Notes under the pieces: generated by a model
The model's database searches: none
What the model was told of the DNA's origin: nothing
The model's input: the letters and a program-made list of their open reading frames with translations, nothing else
In this document: one piece after another, positions 50,397 to 63,182 of the stretch
How positions within the stretch are numbered: the stretch's first letter is position 1
Layout: every line of letters begins with the position of its first letter
From: Tanypteryx hageni
Lineage: Eukaryota > Arthropoda > Insecta > Odonata > Petaluridae
Reading direction: 5' to 3'
DNA length: 64,000 nt
Assembly (NCBI GenBank): GCA_028673005.1
Contig: CM054112.1
Coordinates: 192,437,518-192,501,517 of the forward strand
Position numbers and translations under genes: made by a program

Positions 50397-51633
50397 GCTA
50401 AAATGCCTTAACTTGGCAGTGTGCAGTAGGCACATTTACGGTAGGACGACTCCATTCTCGAGGCAGGATCATTTATAGAGGAAGTGGTGTTTAGGTGTAG
50501 GCATTTGATGTGTGAACTTGTGCTCGTGCAAACCAAAATTGTGTTATTGCGCATAGGCTCGGATGTTGGCTCCCCCTTAACCTTGAAACACCTGGCGTGC
50601 CCTTACAGGCACACAAAATGTGTCCTGTTTGGTGCCTGGTGGGCCTGTATGGGCACGCTTAGTTTGGAAGTCGCCCACAGATGTTGCATTTGTCATGGAT
50701 GCATGAAATTTTGGAGGGGTCATCCTAGAGGCCTGCTCTCAAGATGTGTCAAGGCAAACATGTGGTAGACCCAACTAATGGGGGGTAGGGACACCTCACA
50801 CTGAGATAAAACAAAATAGGGTGAGAGCATTAGCCAAGCCCCTCTCCAACTCCGACCTCTCCCACAGGCCAAGGATGTTGGAAGTGAACGAAGAAGCTTT
50901 TCATTCACCTCCTCAAAATCACAGTGCTCAATAGCTACATTTTACCAAGGTTAGAGGGAAGGTAAATGACGCATTGACAGTTTTGCCTTGCTTTATTGAG
51001 GGAACTTATTGAAGAAGAGGCATCAGCTATTCCCTCGAAAACTTCCCAAAATGGAAGACAAGGTGCAAGCAGGGACCAATTTGGTCAGTTAGAGACGAAA
51101 GAAAATAAACATTGTCCCATAAAGGGAAATTGCCTTCGATCCTGAGTATGCTTAGAGAAGGGAAAATACAGTGGCAAAATGCAAAGTATGCGATGTTGGT
51201 CTGTGTGTATTTTCCTGTTTTGAAAAATTCCACACAAAGGCTTTCTAAGTGCAATGCAGAATGAAATTCGTATTGTAATGCATGAACAAATGAACTATAA
51301 AAATTATCAGTAATGTTTTTATTGAGTTTATCATTGTTATATCATAGAAATATTCCCGATTTGCATTATTTTGTTTTCTTTTACTATAAAAGACAATCCT
51401 GTTATTCCACAAATGATTTATTAAATAATGCTTTTTATTTGAACGTTTTATCACTGATAGTTCAAGAAGTACAAGATATTTTCTGATTGAATGCAAGAAA
51501 ACTTGAAATGGTCAAAATGAAATCCAGCAGCAAGTCTGCTAATGGACATTTAACTCCGGTGTTTAAAGGTTCAAGCTTCTCCTTTTCTTCCCCTCTCACG
51601 CATATCCGACTGCAACCTTAAAGCGTACAAGCT
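50397..51633. repeat. Dispersed repeat, long copy
   Basis: The first ~190 bp (AGCTAAAATGCCTTAACTTG onward) and the last ~75 bp (to GCGTACAAGCTTTAC) match the short copy at 56978-57229. The ~970 bp between are absent from the short copy. Either this copy carries an insertion or the short copy is deleted. Small open frames inside are not convincing genes. Confidence 0.65.
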
Positions 51634-52507
51634 TTACTATTTATTAATTAGTAGAACATAGAGATAGCTAACCAACATTCATGTCAATACAACATTTTTC
51701 ATGCCATCAACATGCACAGCCCAATAAACATGTACAACTTATCTATGCAAGATTACTTTCCTGAAGCCAGGAACTGGGTAATTGTTTTTATTTTTTGGCA
51801 CAATATTAAATACATATTGGCATGGAGAGTGAGAAAGCAAAAAATTTCTTTGCTGGAACATATCCCTGCTTTAAACATGAGACTCGAATGGAAACTTGAT
51901 CATATTTTCCTTCAGCATTTTTTTTCAGGAATGCATATTGTTTGTTGAAATATTTATGTGGTTTGAAAAAGTAGCAATAATTTTTAATAGTGGTCAATTC
52001 ACAAAATTTGCAGTTTAATAAAGTGACTATATTGTACTTAGTATTCAATAACAAGTTGATTACAATTACCAGAAGCAGATATTTTAACATTATCCTAAAA
52101 AAAGTTAGTACAAATGAATTTGATGTGGTGTCCAAAGACATTGCTTGAATATGGTAATTTATTGCACATAAGCAATAGACTATGGTGTGTTGTCTACATT
52201 TATGATATGTTGCCATGAATAATTTCGATCACAAATTAAATTTATTGAAAACTCAAAAAACAAATTTATTAAGTGACTTCATACAAATTCCACTGCGAAA
52301 TGAGAGACTACCATGGTTTCAACTCACAGAATCAACAGGTACTGAGCCATAAGTTTGCAAACCGATAAATAAATAGGAGGGAGGGAGGAATAGCGAATAG
52401 GAAGTTTAATTTGTTAAATCTGCAAGGAAGGTTGCTGTTGCAATATTTGGTTGGTATCTTTGGGCATGCAAAAATACATTCTAAGGTATTTTAACTCAAG
52501 TTTGTAC

Positions 52508-52769
52508 CAGAGGTTGGCAAATTATGGCACCCAAAGAGATTTTGCTTGGCACAATATTTCAGAGAAGTAAAAAAATATGTAGTTTTAAAAGAATTGTGCT
52601 TTTATTTTGATTAATTTTGTGTTTCAATGATACTGCATTATATTCAAGATTCCTTCTAATATATGAATCTCTTTTCATAACTGTTTTGGGCAAAATGAAT
52701 TAATGTGCAAAGGGTCACATGAATATTGATAAAAAGTGTTACCCCACAGAAAAATGTTGCTAATCCCTG
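52508..52769. mobile_element. hAT-type MITE
   Basis: Begins CAGAGGTTGGCAAATTATGG, ends GTTGCTAATCCCTG, and is flanked by GTTTGTAC/GTTTGTCC (7 of 8 match). Length 262 bp, non-coding. Confidence 0.8.
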
Positions 52770-53522
52770 GTTTGTCCTGATGTTTTTCTCAGGTATTTTT
52801 ATAGTATTTTAAAAGTTCATTGTAGCATTCATTCATAGTAGTTCTACCTTTTGGTAGGCTGTTGACTCACCCAGTCCAATCTGTATCACCCAAGGCCTTT
52901 CTTCATCTTCTCATACCCAGTTCCTTTTAATGCACATAATGTACCTTTCCTATCCCTCTTTTCTAACAGTCTTCCTACTGTGATTTCTTTCAGCTGACTG
53001 TTTCCTTTCAAAATTTCACCCACCCATTTCTTGTCTTTCCATTATTACTATAATTAAGCTCATCTCTTCCCATACTGTATTTAAGAGTTCTTCATTTGTT
53101 TTCCTCTCTACCCAACTAATTTTCTTCAATCTATTTCAAACCCACATCTCAAATGCCTACAATCTACTCCGATCTTCTTTTCCCATTGCCCATGTCTTAT
53201 TCCCATATAATGCTTCACTCCTTATTAAAGTTTTCTATAACCTGTTATTAACATTTTTATTCAGACTTCCTGACAACAATCTCATCATCTCATAAATGTC
53301 TACTTTGCTCTTGCTATCTTTGTCCTGATCTCTTATGTGCTTTTTTCATTCCAAGTCAGAATACTACCTAAATAAGTAAAATACTCGACATGTTCCAGCC
53401 TTTTGACTGTAAAATTGACCTGTGATTCCCAGATCTGCTAAATATCATGACTTTTATAATAATTTTCATTCCAAATGCCCTATCCTTCTCTTTTAAGGAG
53501 CAAATTAACATCTGCAGACCCT

Positions 53523-54083
53523 AAATTTTGACATTTTAGAAGGAGAAAAATTCTGTATTTGATTGGGAATCGAATCCAGATCTCCTCACTTGCCAGATAA
53601 GAGCTTTAACCAAATAAGCTATCAAGCCAGCCTGATTCTCCTTTTTCGAATTGAGTTATTTACAGTGAAGTAATAAACCTCCAGCACAAACGTCCTCATA
53701 GAGGCATCATGGAAAAAATCCCTTACTTTATCCCAAGAAAGTGAGATGACTTCAAATAGCAAGTTACAAAGGTGTTAAAATTACGTTATGCATATTTGCA
53801 TAAAGCTGAAACTAAATTTTGACATTTTAGCAGGAGAAAAATTCTGTACTTGACTGGGAATCAAACCCGGGTCTCCCCACTTGCTGGATAAGTACCCCAA
53901 TTCAAAAAAGGATAATCAGGCTGTCTTGATAGCTTAGTTGGTTAGAGCACCTATCCGGCAAGTGGGGAGACCTAGGTTCGATTCCCGGTCAAGTACAGAA
54001 TTTTTCTCCTAAAATGTCAAAATTTAGTTTCAGCTTTATGCGAACATGCATAATATATAATTTCAACACCTTTGTAACTTGTT
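53523..54083. mobile_element. Compound tRNA-derived SINE insertion, copies in opposite orientation
   Basis: It is flanked by a 13-bp duplication (ATCTGCAGACCCT) that interrupts the LINE. It contains three tRNA-like heads with A box (TAGCTTAGTTGG) and B box (GGTTCGATTCC). Two are on the minus strand, in tandem (near 53570-53640 and 53850-53890), and one on the plus strand (from about 53925). Each is followed by the body ACAGAATTTTTCTCC, AAAATGTCAAAATTTAG. Minus and plus copies meet head-to-head near 53888 and form a long palindrome. The tRNA head has a TTCGATTCC T-arm and a mismatched acceptor stem. Confidence 0.85.
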
Positions 54084-54327
54084 ATCTGCAGACCCTTTTT
54101 CAAATTACTTACTAATACTTTTTCATCTGCAAATTGAACAAATTTGACTAGTCTACTTCCAACTTTTATCTCTTCTCAGGCCTCATAATTTCTTCAATAA
54201 ATATCAAAAAGTAATGAGAGTAAGAAACTTAGTCTCACATCTCTTTGTTGTGTTGCTCAATCTGATTCTCTACCTGCACAGTCTGGTTCATATACAGATT
54301 TTTGATTAATCGCCTATCCCAGGGCTG

Positions 54328-54469
54328 TCGCAGGTGAGTTTGGGAGGGGACCACAATGGGGCATTTTTCTAGGGGTGGCATTATCACTGTCGATCTGTGC
54401 TTCTGTTGTGAAATGAGGCATCGTTTTGTCTTTTTCCCTTGGGTGGCGGATTTCCATGCTATGCCCCTG
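54328..54469. mobile_element. Possible short hAT-type MITE
   Basis: A 142-bp stretch starting CAGGGCTGTCGCAGG and ending GCTATGCCCCTG breaks the LINE frame. The ends are weakly inverted. No clear 8-bp target duplication was found, so the call is tentative. Confidence 0.35.
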
Positions 54470-54627
54470 ATCTCTCTAATCTACTCCAATTTTCCTCAAT
54501 ACCTCCATTAGCCTAGCCTATAAAACTGCCAAAGGCCTTTTCAAAATCTACAAAGCACACAAATACATCCTGGTTCAATTCAATGTTTCTAACAAGGTCC
54601 TCATCATTCCTATGGTATCTCTATTAC

Positions 54628-55642
54628 CAGTGGCATATCTAGAAATGGGTTAAGGGGGGTTTTAACCATAGTAACCAACGGCTGCCCTTTCGGCGATTAG
54701 GCAAACACTGTTACAGCAAATGCTGATTCGTCAAGGCTTAGGAAATCTTTGTTTAATTCTTATTTTTTCATGCAGATAGCATGTTATGAGATAATACAGC
54801 AGAATAACTTAGAAGTAAAATTGGTAAGAAATGGATTTCCATTGCAGGTTCTAGATTAAAATTCATAATTCAATTCCCAAGAGATTGATAATAAAGGACG
54901 CCAATAAGTACTGCAAAAATTAAAAGTGAAAAGCGAGGATAAAAGAAATAAAATAAATTTACAATTTCACTCTATCTCAATGTTATATCAGCAGAACCAA
55001 AATAAATCATACCATTATTGACAGTAATATAGGATATATGGGACTACAACATTGAATAACAGTCTTTAGCATTCTTGGTATAATTTTCAAAAACATACAA
55101 TAATACACTGTTAATCTTGACACACACACAAAAAAATAAGTATAAATAATTATAATAGAAAAAATATTAATCATACAAAAATAATAATATAGGGCACCCA
55201 AGATATCGCCTGTGGGTGACTAGTCACCTGTGAGAAGTTCTAGTTGGGAAATTTAATTTTTATATTTACTTAATTTGGATGAAGAAACAAGAAATCTTGT
55301 CTAAAAACTACAAAATTAAAGTATTTACAATGTTTATAAGTTTAAACTCATATCTTTAAAGCCTCATTTATTTTCATAAGGACAAATAGGCAATTGGCTG
55401 AAAAAGTCTGGGCACCTATATAATAATGCATTTAAGTTAGAAAAGGGAATCAAACAAATACAAAAGTAAGTTGATTTGAAAATCCAGGCAACCCTAGGCA
55501 GTCGTCCATGCAGTCTTTGGCTGCACCTTTCCGTTCAAACAGCAGTACTTCATAGTATTGGTCCGAACTAACGAGGTTTACCTTAATAAGATTGGAACAT
55601 CAAAAAAAACTTTGGCCCAACCTCAACCTAGATATGCCACTG
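54628..55642. mobile_element. Non-autonomous hAT element inside the LINE RT
   Basis: Ends CAGTGGCATATCTAG and CTAGATATGCCACTG are exact inverted repeats, flanked by TCTATTAC/TCTATTGC. Removing the element rejoins the LINE motif GFRKGRGNRDTIG, which confirms the boundaries. There is no transposase in 1015 bp. Confidence 0.92.
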
Positions 55643-56977
55643 TCTATTGCCACGACCTTTCTGAAACCCAAACTGTTCTACACCTATTTAGTTATCTGCT
55701 TTTACTTCTAGCTTCCTATTCAAAATCCTGTGAATAACATTTAACTGCACATGCAATTAAACTAGTAATTCTGTAAACTTGACATTTTGTTTTATTCTTC
55801 TTCAAGGGAGTTAAAATTGACTTCATGAATACCTTGGGTCACATTATAAAAGTTCTCTTTCTCTCATTTATATAGTTCCTTTAAAATTTCTACAGGGAGG
55901 TCAACTCCTACTGCTTTCTTTGACTTCTTATCTTGGAGAGCCTTTGCAATGTCACTCTAATAGCTCCAGGCCAACACTGTCACATTCTACATCTTCCTGA
56001 TTCTCAATCTTAATAGATTCTGGCTTCAATTCTTTTCCATATATTCCTCACCACCTCTGGCTCAATTAATATTTTGCCATTTTTGTTTTTAATTGTGGCC
56101 AGAAAATTTCCCTTCTTTGTTTCCTGTTAACTCCTTCAGTTTTCCATACAATAATTCTATCTTCCCTTGTCTCTGCAATTCCTCAATGTCATCACATTCT
56201 ATCACAGCTCTTTTTTTATGGTTATCCTCCTAATCTTATTGTTCAATTCCCAATACATTCTCCTTCAGTATTAACCTGCTTCCATTAACTCCTCATAATC
56301 ATCTCCTCTTGTAACCCAGAGCTTCCTTATTCTCTTCAAGGTTATTGTTATTATCTTTTTAATCTTACTTTATATGATAGATGTTTTCATAATCCCGTCA
56401 TTTGCCTACGAGGCCTCGTAGGGTTGACCAACAGCCTTCTGTTAATCTTTCCTCTTTCTTCCCTTGAGCTCTTCTAAATTCCATTTCAATACTTGATTCC
56501 CTTTATTATTTTTTAAATTTCAAACAAGATCTCATGTTCACTAGATTGTGATCAGTATCTACCCCAGAAAAATTTTCAAATTCAAAGCGCTATTCTTATA
56601 TCATTGTCGGACAATGATATAATCAATCTGATACCTTTATGTCTCCTGGCATAATCCCCATATATCTTCACCTATTGTGCTGCTTGAACAACATCTTTGT
56701 TACCATCAACTTCCTTGTAGCAATTTTTTGTTCTTTCATTTCTCCTTCCTAGGCCAAAATCCCCAACCTTGCTACCCTCTCAGCCTTGCCCTACTACAGC
56801 ATTCCATCACCCTATGACTAACAAGTTCATTTTCACTTCTCTTATAACCTCTTTAAGTTGATTGTAAAATTCCTCCACTTCCTTCTCACTGGGGTTACGT
56901 GTGGGCATATATACTTATATGATCACCAAGTTTACTAGTCCTGTCCTGGCCTCGACTAACACCATATGATCATTTAC

Positions 56978-57229
56978 AGCTAAAACACTTTAACTTGCCA
57001 GTGCACAGTAGGCACATTTATGGTAGGATGAGTCCATCCTCGAGGCAGGACCACCTATAGGGGAGGTGGTGTTTAGGCATTTGATGTGCAAACTTGGACT
57101 TGTGCAAACCAAAATTATGTTACTGTGCATAGGCTCTGACATTGGGCTCTCCCTTAAAGCTTCTCCTTCCCATTTCTTCCCTTCCCTTCTCATGCATTTC
57201 TGACTGCCATCTTAAAATGTGCAAGCTAT
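56978..57229. mobile_element. Dispersed repeat, short copy, in LINE endonuclease
   Basis: A 250-bp copy of the repeat at 50397. It splits the LINE endonuclease between a GQS-type segment and NDHMVLVEARTG, so it arrived after the LINE. No coding capacity; family unknown. Confidence 0.65.
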
Positions 57230-57838
57230 ACCTGGTGTGTGTTAACAACTTTGTCCTGCTTTCTTATGTAAAACAAATGCTACTTCCTTCTGGCTTTCAT
57301 TTCCCGTACTATATATTACCCTGAAATCATCACTCCAAAAATTCCCTTTTCTTTCTACCTAGCTTCGTACAAGTTTTAGACGTTTATCTTACCTCTCTTC
57401 ATTTCCTGCCTTATATTTTCTAATATTCCTTTACTTAGCATTGTCCTGATGTTCCAAGTTTCTATTCTGATTTATGCAGTCTTGTTTTTCTTTGTTGTTT
57501 CGTTGTGAACTGTGTAAGAATTTCATGGGATGATGACTGAGATGACCTTACTTCCATCACTGCCGGAAGCGACACCAGACCTAGTGGGCATGGTCCAATA
57601 TACATCATGAATCAAATATTTATTTGTGAACTCTGCCATGATGGTTGACATAATAGGTGAGGTGGTTTCCTATTGCCTTCCTCTGTGTTTTTAATATGAC
57701 ACCACCACTTAATTAGGCCGACTCCCTGGGTACAGGCACCTCTCTGAGGTACAGATGTTGTGTAGACTGAAGACTATTCTTAGTCTAGTTCCTACCTATT
57801 GAGCAGTGGTTTACTTAATGAAGGGTGTTACTTTATGG

Positions 57839-60084
57839 GATGGGTGGGGAACCTGTGGACTTGTGGCCCACGAGGCTTTTAAAAGTGGCCCACTGACTTT
57901 CTCCTCTATAATAGAAATGTGGCCCATGAGAACTTGATCAACCGTGCTTGCCAAAACCATGGTCTGGGAGAGGGGGGGTACAGCAGTTGCAAATAACCGT
58001 GGCCCGTGCCTTAGGAGGGGCAGCACCCAAGCAAATAAAATGGAAGAGGTAATATTGACGAGATATACCATATCTCCTCACTTCCCACAGATGGCATTCC
58101 TGGTGAATCGTCCAAGTGTTTAGGTTTGTGTTTACCAATGCTAAGAGGTTAAGTTTGGATTTGGCAGGAATATTTCTCACCTCTCTAAGAGAAATTACGC
58201 TGAAAAGAACCTTTGCAAAGGCAACTCCTTTACTGTCGCTACCGTTAAATAGTTATGTGCCAATTTTTCTTCAACATAGTCAGTCATCAGGACATAAACA
58301 ACAATTAAGGTATTATAAAAATATAGTTGAAAATGTACTTTTACATAAATACTCAAAAAATCCCCAGATTTAATTATAAATTGCTGTGATAAAAATTTTT
58401 CACTTATTCTCCACATTTGACTTATCTCTACTGCCTTGTTATAAATAATTTCAAAACCATTTTGCATTCCTGATAATTGACTATGTAATTTCTTTGCAAT
58501 GTTGCTTGCCTTTTGCAAGTCACATTGTCGATTTTGTAATGACTTTGTGGAAGAATTAGCTTTTTCCAAAATACTATCTAAAAACATGGCTATCATGACA
58601 ATGAATTTAAACTGTGTAATTTTACTTTTAAGTAATTTTGATTAGCTTATTTCAAAATGTTTGTTGCTTTTCAAAATTATAGCTGTTAATGTTTTTAGAG
58701 CATGAACAAAGTTAAACCTTAAAGCAAACAAACTAACATGTTCTGAAGAAAATCTGGTAAAACAAACTTTTTTCAAAGATTTCTTTATTTTCCAAATTGA
58801 GTTACTTTAGTAAATTCCATTGGATTAAACTACTACTGAAGAATATGCACACACTTTCAGGGGTCTCAAAAAATTTAGCGAATTTTTCATTTTCCCAGGA
58901 ATCTTTTAAAACTAAATTTAAATTATGGTTTGCAAAATGTAGTATGGTGCATTTGGCTGAATTTTTAAATTTTTTTGTTGAACCCCATTGTACACTCCTT
59001 TCATAACTCCAGCACTGCCATATGTTTGGCTGCAAAGTTTTTCAAGTGAAAGTTCTTTGTCTAGTAAATGCTGAACTATGGCATCAGTAACACCTTTTGC
59101 TGAATAATTTTCTGCACTAAGGAAACCCAAAAATGGTTCCTTTATTTCTAAGCTCTCTGGATTTATATATTCACTTTAATTTATTTTTACATACCGAACT
59201 ATCAAACTTAGATTTTCAACTTTTAATATGTCTTGTGTAGAATCTGTTGAAATAGAATAAAATGGTGCTGATTTGCAATAATTCAGAATTTTTCCAGCAC
59301 AGAATTCTAAAGAAGCTCAATAATTTTATTCTGAATTTGGGGACTCAAATATGTATCTCTCCCATCAGGCTGATTTAGGAGGTTTTGCAGTGGACCATCA
59401 TAAGTCACTAACAGATTTATTATGCTTAAAAAGTTACTTCTGTTTGAGGACTTTCTCTGTGACCCTTAAATGCTAAATTACTCATCGCCCGAGTTAATGT
59501 AACATTCACAATTATGTGTAATACGACTCATAACCTAAGCATCATTTTGAATTTGCTGATCAATATCATCTATACCAGTCCTGTTTTTTTCCACCTATCT
59601 AAAATTTCACAACAGTAGATCTGATCTCTAGTTTTTTCATGTTATGTAATTTTTCCAGATAAGTGGAACCAGTATATTATGCCATGTCCCCAATAATTTG
59701 GCTCCGTTTTTGAAATCATCAGTTCGATAAAAGAATGCCATGGTTGTTTGGGGGCCCCCTTCGGCTGGAGGCCCCGGTACGTTGCACCAGTTCGCTGCAC
59801 CCCTGAATGTCTATTCATAGATCGAGAATCACTGACAAAAATTTAAGTAATCAGCTGAGAGTTGCCACGTCCAAGATATTTCCAGATACAGAACACCTTT
59901 TAAAGAACATGTAGCATTAGCTGTCTCATTAAAGATACATATATCAATGTATTATAACCATAAGTAAATAACATTTTCAACACTATAAAAAGCATTTATT
60001 TTTTATGGGAGAGGTATTGTTGGCCCTCGGATCGGTTATGGAATTTAAATGTGGCCCTTGGGCAAAACAGGTTCCCCACCTATG
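57839..60084 (-). mobile_element. Composite hAT: short outer element carrying a ZMYM1-like hAT relic
   Basis: Outer ends GATGGGTGGGGAACCTG and (reverse) CATAGGTGGGGAACCTG are flanked by perfect CTTTATGG duplications. Inside, an inner end reads on the minus strand CAGGGGTGCAGCGAACTGG, starting near 59805; its partner may lie near 57965. The inner minus-strand transposase is degraded. It contains LKGHRESPQTE, then FRIKLLSFFRILCW, FLGFLSAENYSAKGVTDAIV, YGSAGVMKGVYNGVQQKN (the second-Asp region, with D replaced by G or S) and SFQ..DLQKASNIAKKLHSQL at 58195-58596. No intact frame remains. Confidence 0.8.
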
Positions 60085-60449
60085 CTTTATGGAATTTCAG
60101 TATATTATACCAAGGAATTCATAAAATATTTATCAATATGCAATAAAATAAGTAGTGCTTGATTGGAGCCATGGCTGAACCAGAAAGGTGAAGGATCCCC
60201 TCACATTTTATCTTATTGAGAAGTTCATGTAATGCAAGAAGCTGCGGATCACAATCGACTGCATTGTCTACATTTTGACTTAAGCAATTATTTAACAAAA
60301 ATATTGAACTAAAACTTGGGTACTGTTTCCATAACCAGGTGAAAGGTAAACAAAGCGACGATAGCACTGTCGATGGCTAGAAAGCGATGAGAAATAGAAC
60401 TACCATGGGGAAAGGCAAAAAAGCAGAACTTAAATGTCATATGTAAGTA

Positions 60450-62452
60450 CAGTAAACCCTCCACATTCGCAACTTCATCATTCGCGAAATTTTCAAATTC
60501 GTGATGTACCTACCCAATGTATACGTACTCAACATTCGCGACCCCTTGGCTTCGCAAATACAAGTTTGCCACAAGACGATAGTTTGGTACACAGGTGCAC
60601 GCTGCTCCTATTTGTCTCAGACCCAGTGTTGCCAGATATAGCATGAACACGCTCAGCGTAGCATATTGAATTTCTTATGAAGTACATAACACATTTTGTA
60701 GTCATTTTTTACATCCTATTTAGTGCATTTTTACATGTTCTTTATTCCAATGTTAAATGTTTCCTACCATTATGTTTTCAAAATGGCTTGAAATGAGACC
60801 ACCAGATCCACATTTATTGTTATTTTGCAAGTTTACCACTAGTTATAGCACTCGTATACGAAATGAACTAATGTGGACATGAGAAGCTCTGCACCGACAC
60901 AGAGTAGGCATATCTCTGAAGTGATCATGCAGCTGAGTGTTTGCCTCATAGCGCGATCTGGTGACCGGGGAAGCGCTTAACCCTCACCTAATTCTGGTGA
61001 CCCTGCTCAGATGCAAGTGTCACAGTATCCCTCGCGGTGTAAAGACCGCATGGCACATTTCTTCTCAATTTTGTCATTTATTTGGTTTATTTGCCCATAC
61101 TTGCTCTTAATCATGCATAAGCTAAAGCAAGTCGCAAGTGCTTCTACTCCAAAAAGGCTGAAGAAAGTGATGCACTTAAGTGAGAAACTGACAGTGTTAG
61201 GCAAACTGGCTACAGGTGAGAGTGCGTCCGCAGTTGGCCAACATTTTGGACTAAACGAGTCTACAGTAAGGTCAATGAAAAAAAATGAAAAGGTGATCTG
61301 GGATAATGTATCAGGTAGTGCTCCGATAAGTGCAAAAATGATGTCACAAGTGCGAGGTAAAACAACAGAATAAATGGAAAAAACAATCTGTGGATTGAAG
61401 ATCATACCCAGAAGAATATTCCTCTGAGTGGCTCTATCATTCGTACTAAGAGGCTATTTGATCATTTTAAGGGGCAGAGGAGTGAGGACTCAGGGCCATC
61501 AAGTGATTTTCAAGCCACTAAGAGATGGTTCGACAAATTTAAGAACAGGCACAGCTTGCATACCGTGAAGCTAGTTGGTGGGTCAGCATCAGCAGACCAC
61601 AAGGCAGTGCAGAGGTATCCTGAGGAACTATGTAAGCATATTGAGGAGAAGAGGTATGTGCCATAACAGGTCTTTAATGCTGATGAGACCGGGTTATTTT
61701 GGAAAAAAATACCCAAAAGAACATTTCTTTCAAAAAGGGAATGGATTGCACCTGGATTTAAGGCAGCAAAGAATCGTTTATCACTTCTCATCTGTGCTAA
61801 TGCTTTGGGAGACTACATGGTGAAGTCTATACAGTTGTATCACACCTTGAATCCCCATGCGCTTAAGGGCAAGAATAAGAATCAGATGCCTGTGTTTTGG
61901 CATGCAAACAAGAAGGCATGGGTAATGGCAGCATTATTCTTGAAGAATGCTACAAGGTCTACTCTTAACCTCAAATCTCTTGCTGAAATAATGAAACTGG
62001 AGCGGGCATTGATAGACAAAGTGGTGGAATGCGATCCTGCAATGGAGAGGAGCCTCAAATTTAAGAGGGAGATTGAGGCTACATCCAGCCTCGACCTCTA
62101 AATTCAAAAGGAACTGCAGAAAACAGCAAAACAAATTACCACCACCAGGTTTTTTCAGCCCAAACTCTCTACTTCAACCAACCACAACCCACCTCAATCA
62201 CCCTCCTTTGAGGATCCAGATTGACTTCATCGCCATATTAATATATCATTATTATTACGATATAATAAACAGTATACTATTATTTAGTGATTTTTGTCTA
62301 TGTTCTTATATATTTGCCTTTTCACGCACTATTTTTTGTTGTGCCATGAACCTAACCCCATTTTCCCCATTGAATTATGGTCTCAACATCCACGAATTCC
62401 ACATTCGCGAGTCTACAGGAATTTAACCCTTCTGAATGTGGAGGGTTTACTG
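60450..62452 (+). mobile_element. Tigger/pogo transposon with internal deletion in the transposase
   Basis: Inverted ends CAGTAAACCCTCCACATTCG are flanked by TA. The plus-strand transposase runs from about 61100: KRLKKVMHLSEKLTVLGKLA, GLNESTVRSMKKNEK (CENP-B helix-turn-helix), KRWFDKFKNRHSLHTVKLVG, VFNADETGLFWKKIPKRTFL (first catalytic Asp) and AAKNRLSLLICANALGDYMV. It then goes to FWHANKKAWVMAALFLKNAT and NLKSLAEIMKLERALIDKVV. The second half of the DDE domain is missing at that junction. Several frameshifts and a stop at 61371 disable it. Confidence 0.92.
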
Positions 62453-62454
62453 TA

Positions 62455-63182
62455 TAAAAAGGAAAATAGTATGATGAGTAATATCACAGAAGATGAACAC
62501 AACCCAACCCAAAGGGGGGAGGGGGGCACAGTGAACATGGAAAGGAACCAACACCACTTAACCAAATTTACCCCACCCAGGGGGCCGAGTAGGCGTATGC
62601 TGTATACTGGTAGCATTTTACATTTTAGTACCATTTCTCGTTTATTTGGATTAATGTCCAAGAGTGGGCCCCTCAGCAGTAACCTTGATTTTCAGTACTC
62701 GGGAGATAGCCATTCTAGTAGGCGATCAAGGCCAATTCTACAAATTCCAAGCAATATGATGAACCTGCTGCTCTTTGCATTTAACAATCTTTAAATGCCA
62801 AATTACAGAGTATGGCAAATTATGAATTCAATAAAGAAAATTAGAAGTAAAAATCCAAATCCTGCAAAACCAAATTCTTAGAAACTAAGATGTACATAGA
62901 TAAAATAGAAATAAAGATGTCTACGAGATTGATTTTTTATTTCAATTTGTACATAAACAACAAGTTTTACAGTATCAAGAAAACTATTTTAAATATCATA
63001 TGATACTAATTTTGGATGTATTCTATTTCATCAAGTCCTGAGCATGGTGATTAATCCACAAAAATAAACTCTTGTAAAGCTAGTTTATTTAAGGGCCAGG
63101 AGTAAAATTTTGGCCAATTAGAAGTTATTAACATGAGAAAGTGCATAAAAATGTACAATAGCATTTTTATTCTGTGGAATGC
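62455..63182. other. Intergenic / 3' flank of FNBP4-like gene
   Basis: Probable 3' UTR and flank of the minus-strand gene on the right: TTTATT (AATAAA on the minus strand) occurs at 63166, 63086 and near 62937. The open frame to 62794 shows no homology and starts inside the Tigger element. Confidence 0.45.

Larger units (their letters stand above)
52850..57480 (-). mobile_element. Degenerate LINE (endonuclease plus reverse transcriptase) with several insertions
   Basis: On the minus strand, relic frames follow LINE order. An AP-endonuclease start near 57470 (TWNIRTM-like, FWSDDFRVIYS) continues near 56950-56600 (NDHMVLVEARTGLVNLVI, WNAVVG, VGDFGLGRRNERT). RT pieces include AVGVDLPVEILKEL (~55900) and GFRKGRGNRDTIG, interrupted at 55643. 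A C-terminal region lies near 53250-53000 (SEALYGNKTWAMGKEDRSRL, ISWVERKTNEELL), then WVGEILKGNSQLKEITVGRL. Many stops are present. The family is of the type annotated as 'endonuclease-reverse transcriptase' in insects; I cannot fix the clade (RTE or CR1-like). Insertions: 53523-54083, 54628-55642, 56978-57229 and probably 54328-54469. Confidence 0.85.

Noticed and set aside
53925..53998. tRNA gene (Ala-like, GGC loop)
   Set aside because: Acceptor stem mismatched, position 33 is C, and the same head occurs three times followed by a common body: a SINE head, not a tRNA gene.
62294..62794. 166-codon open frame after the Tigger transposase
   Set aside because: Starts inside the transposon end, crosses its boundary, and has no family resemblance.
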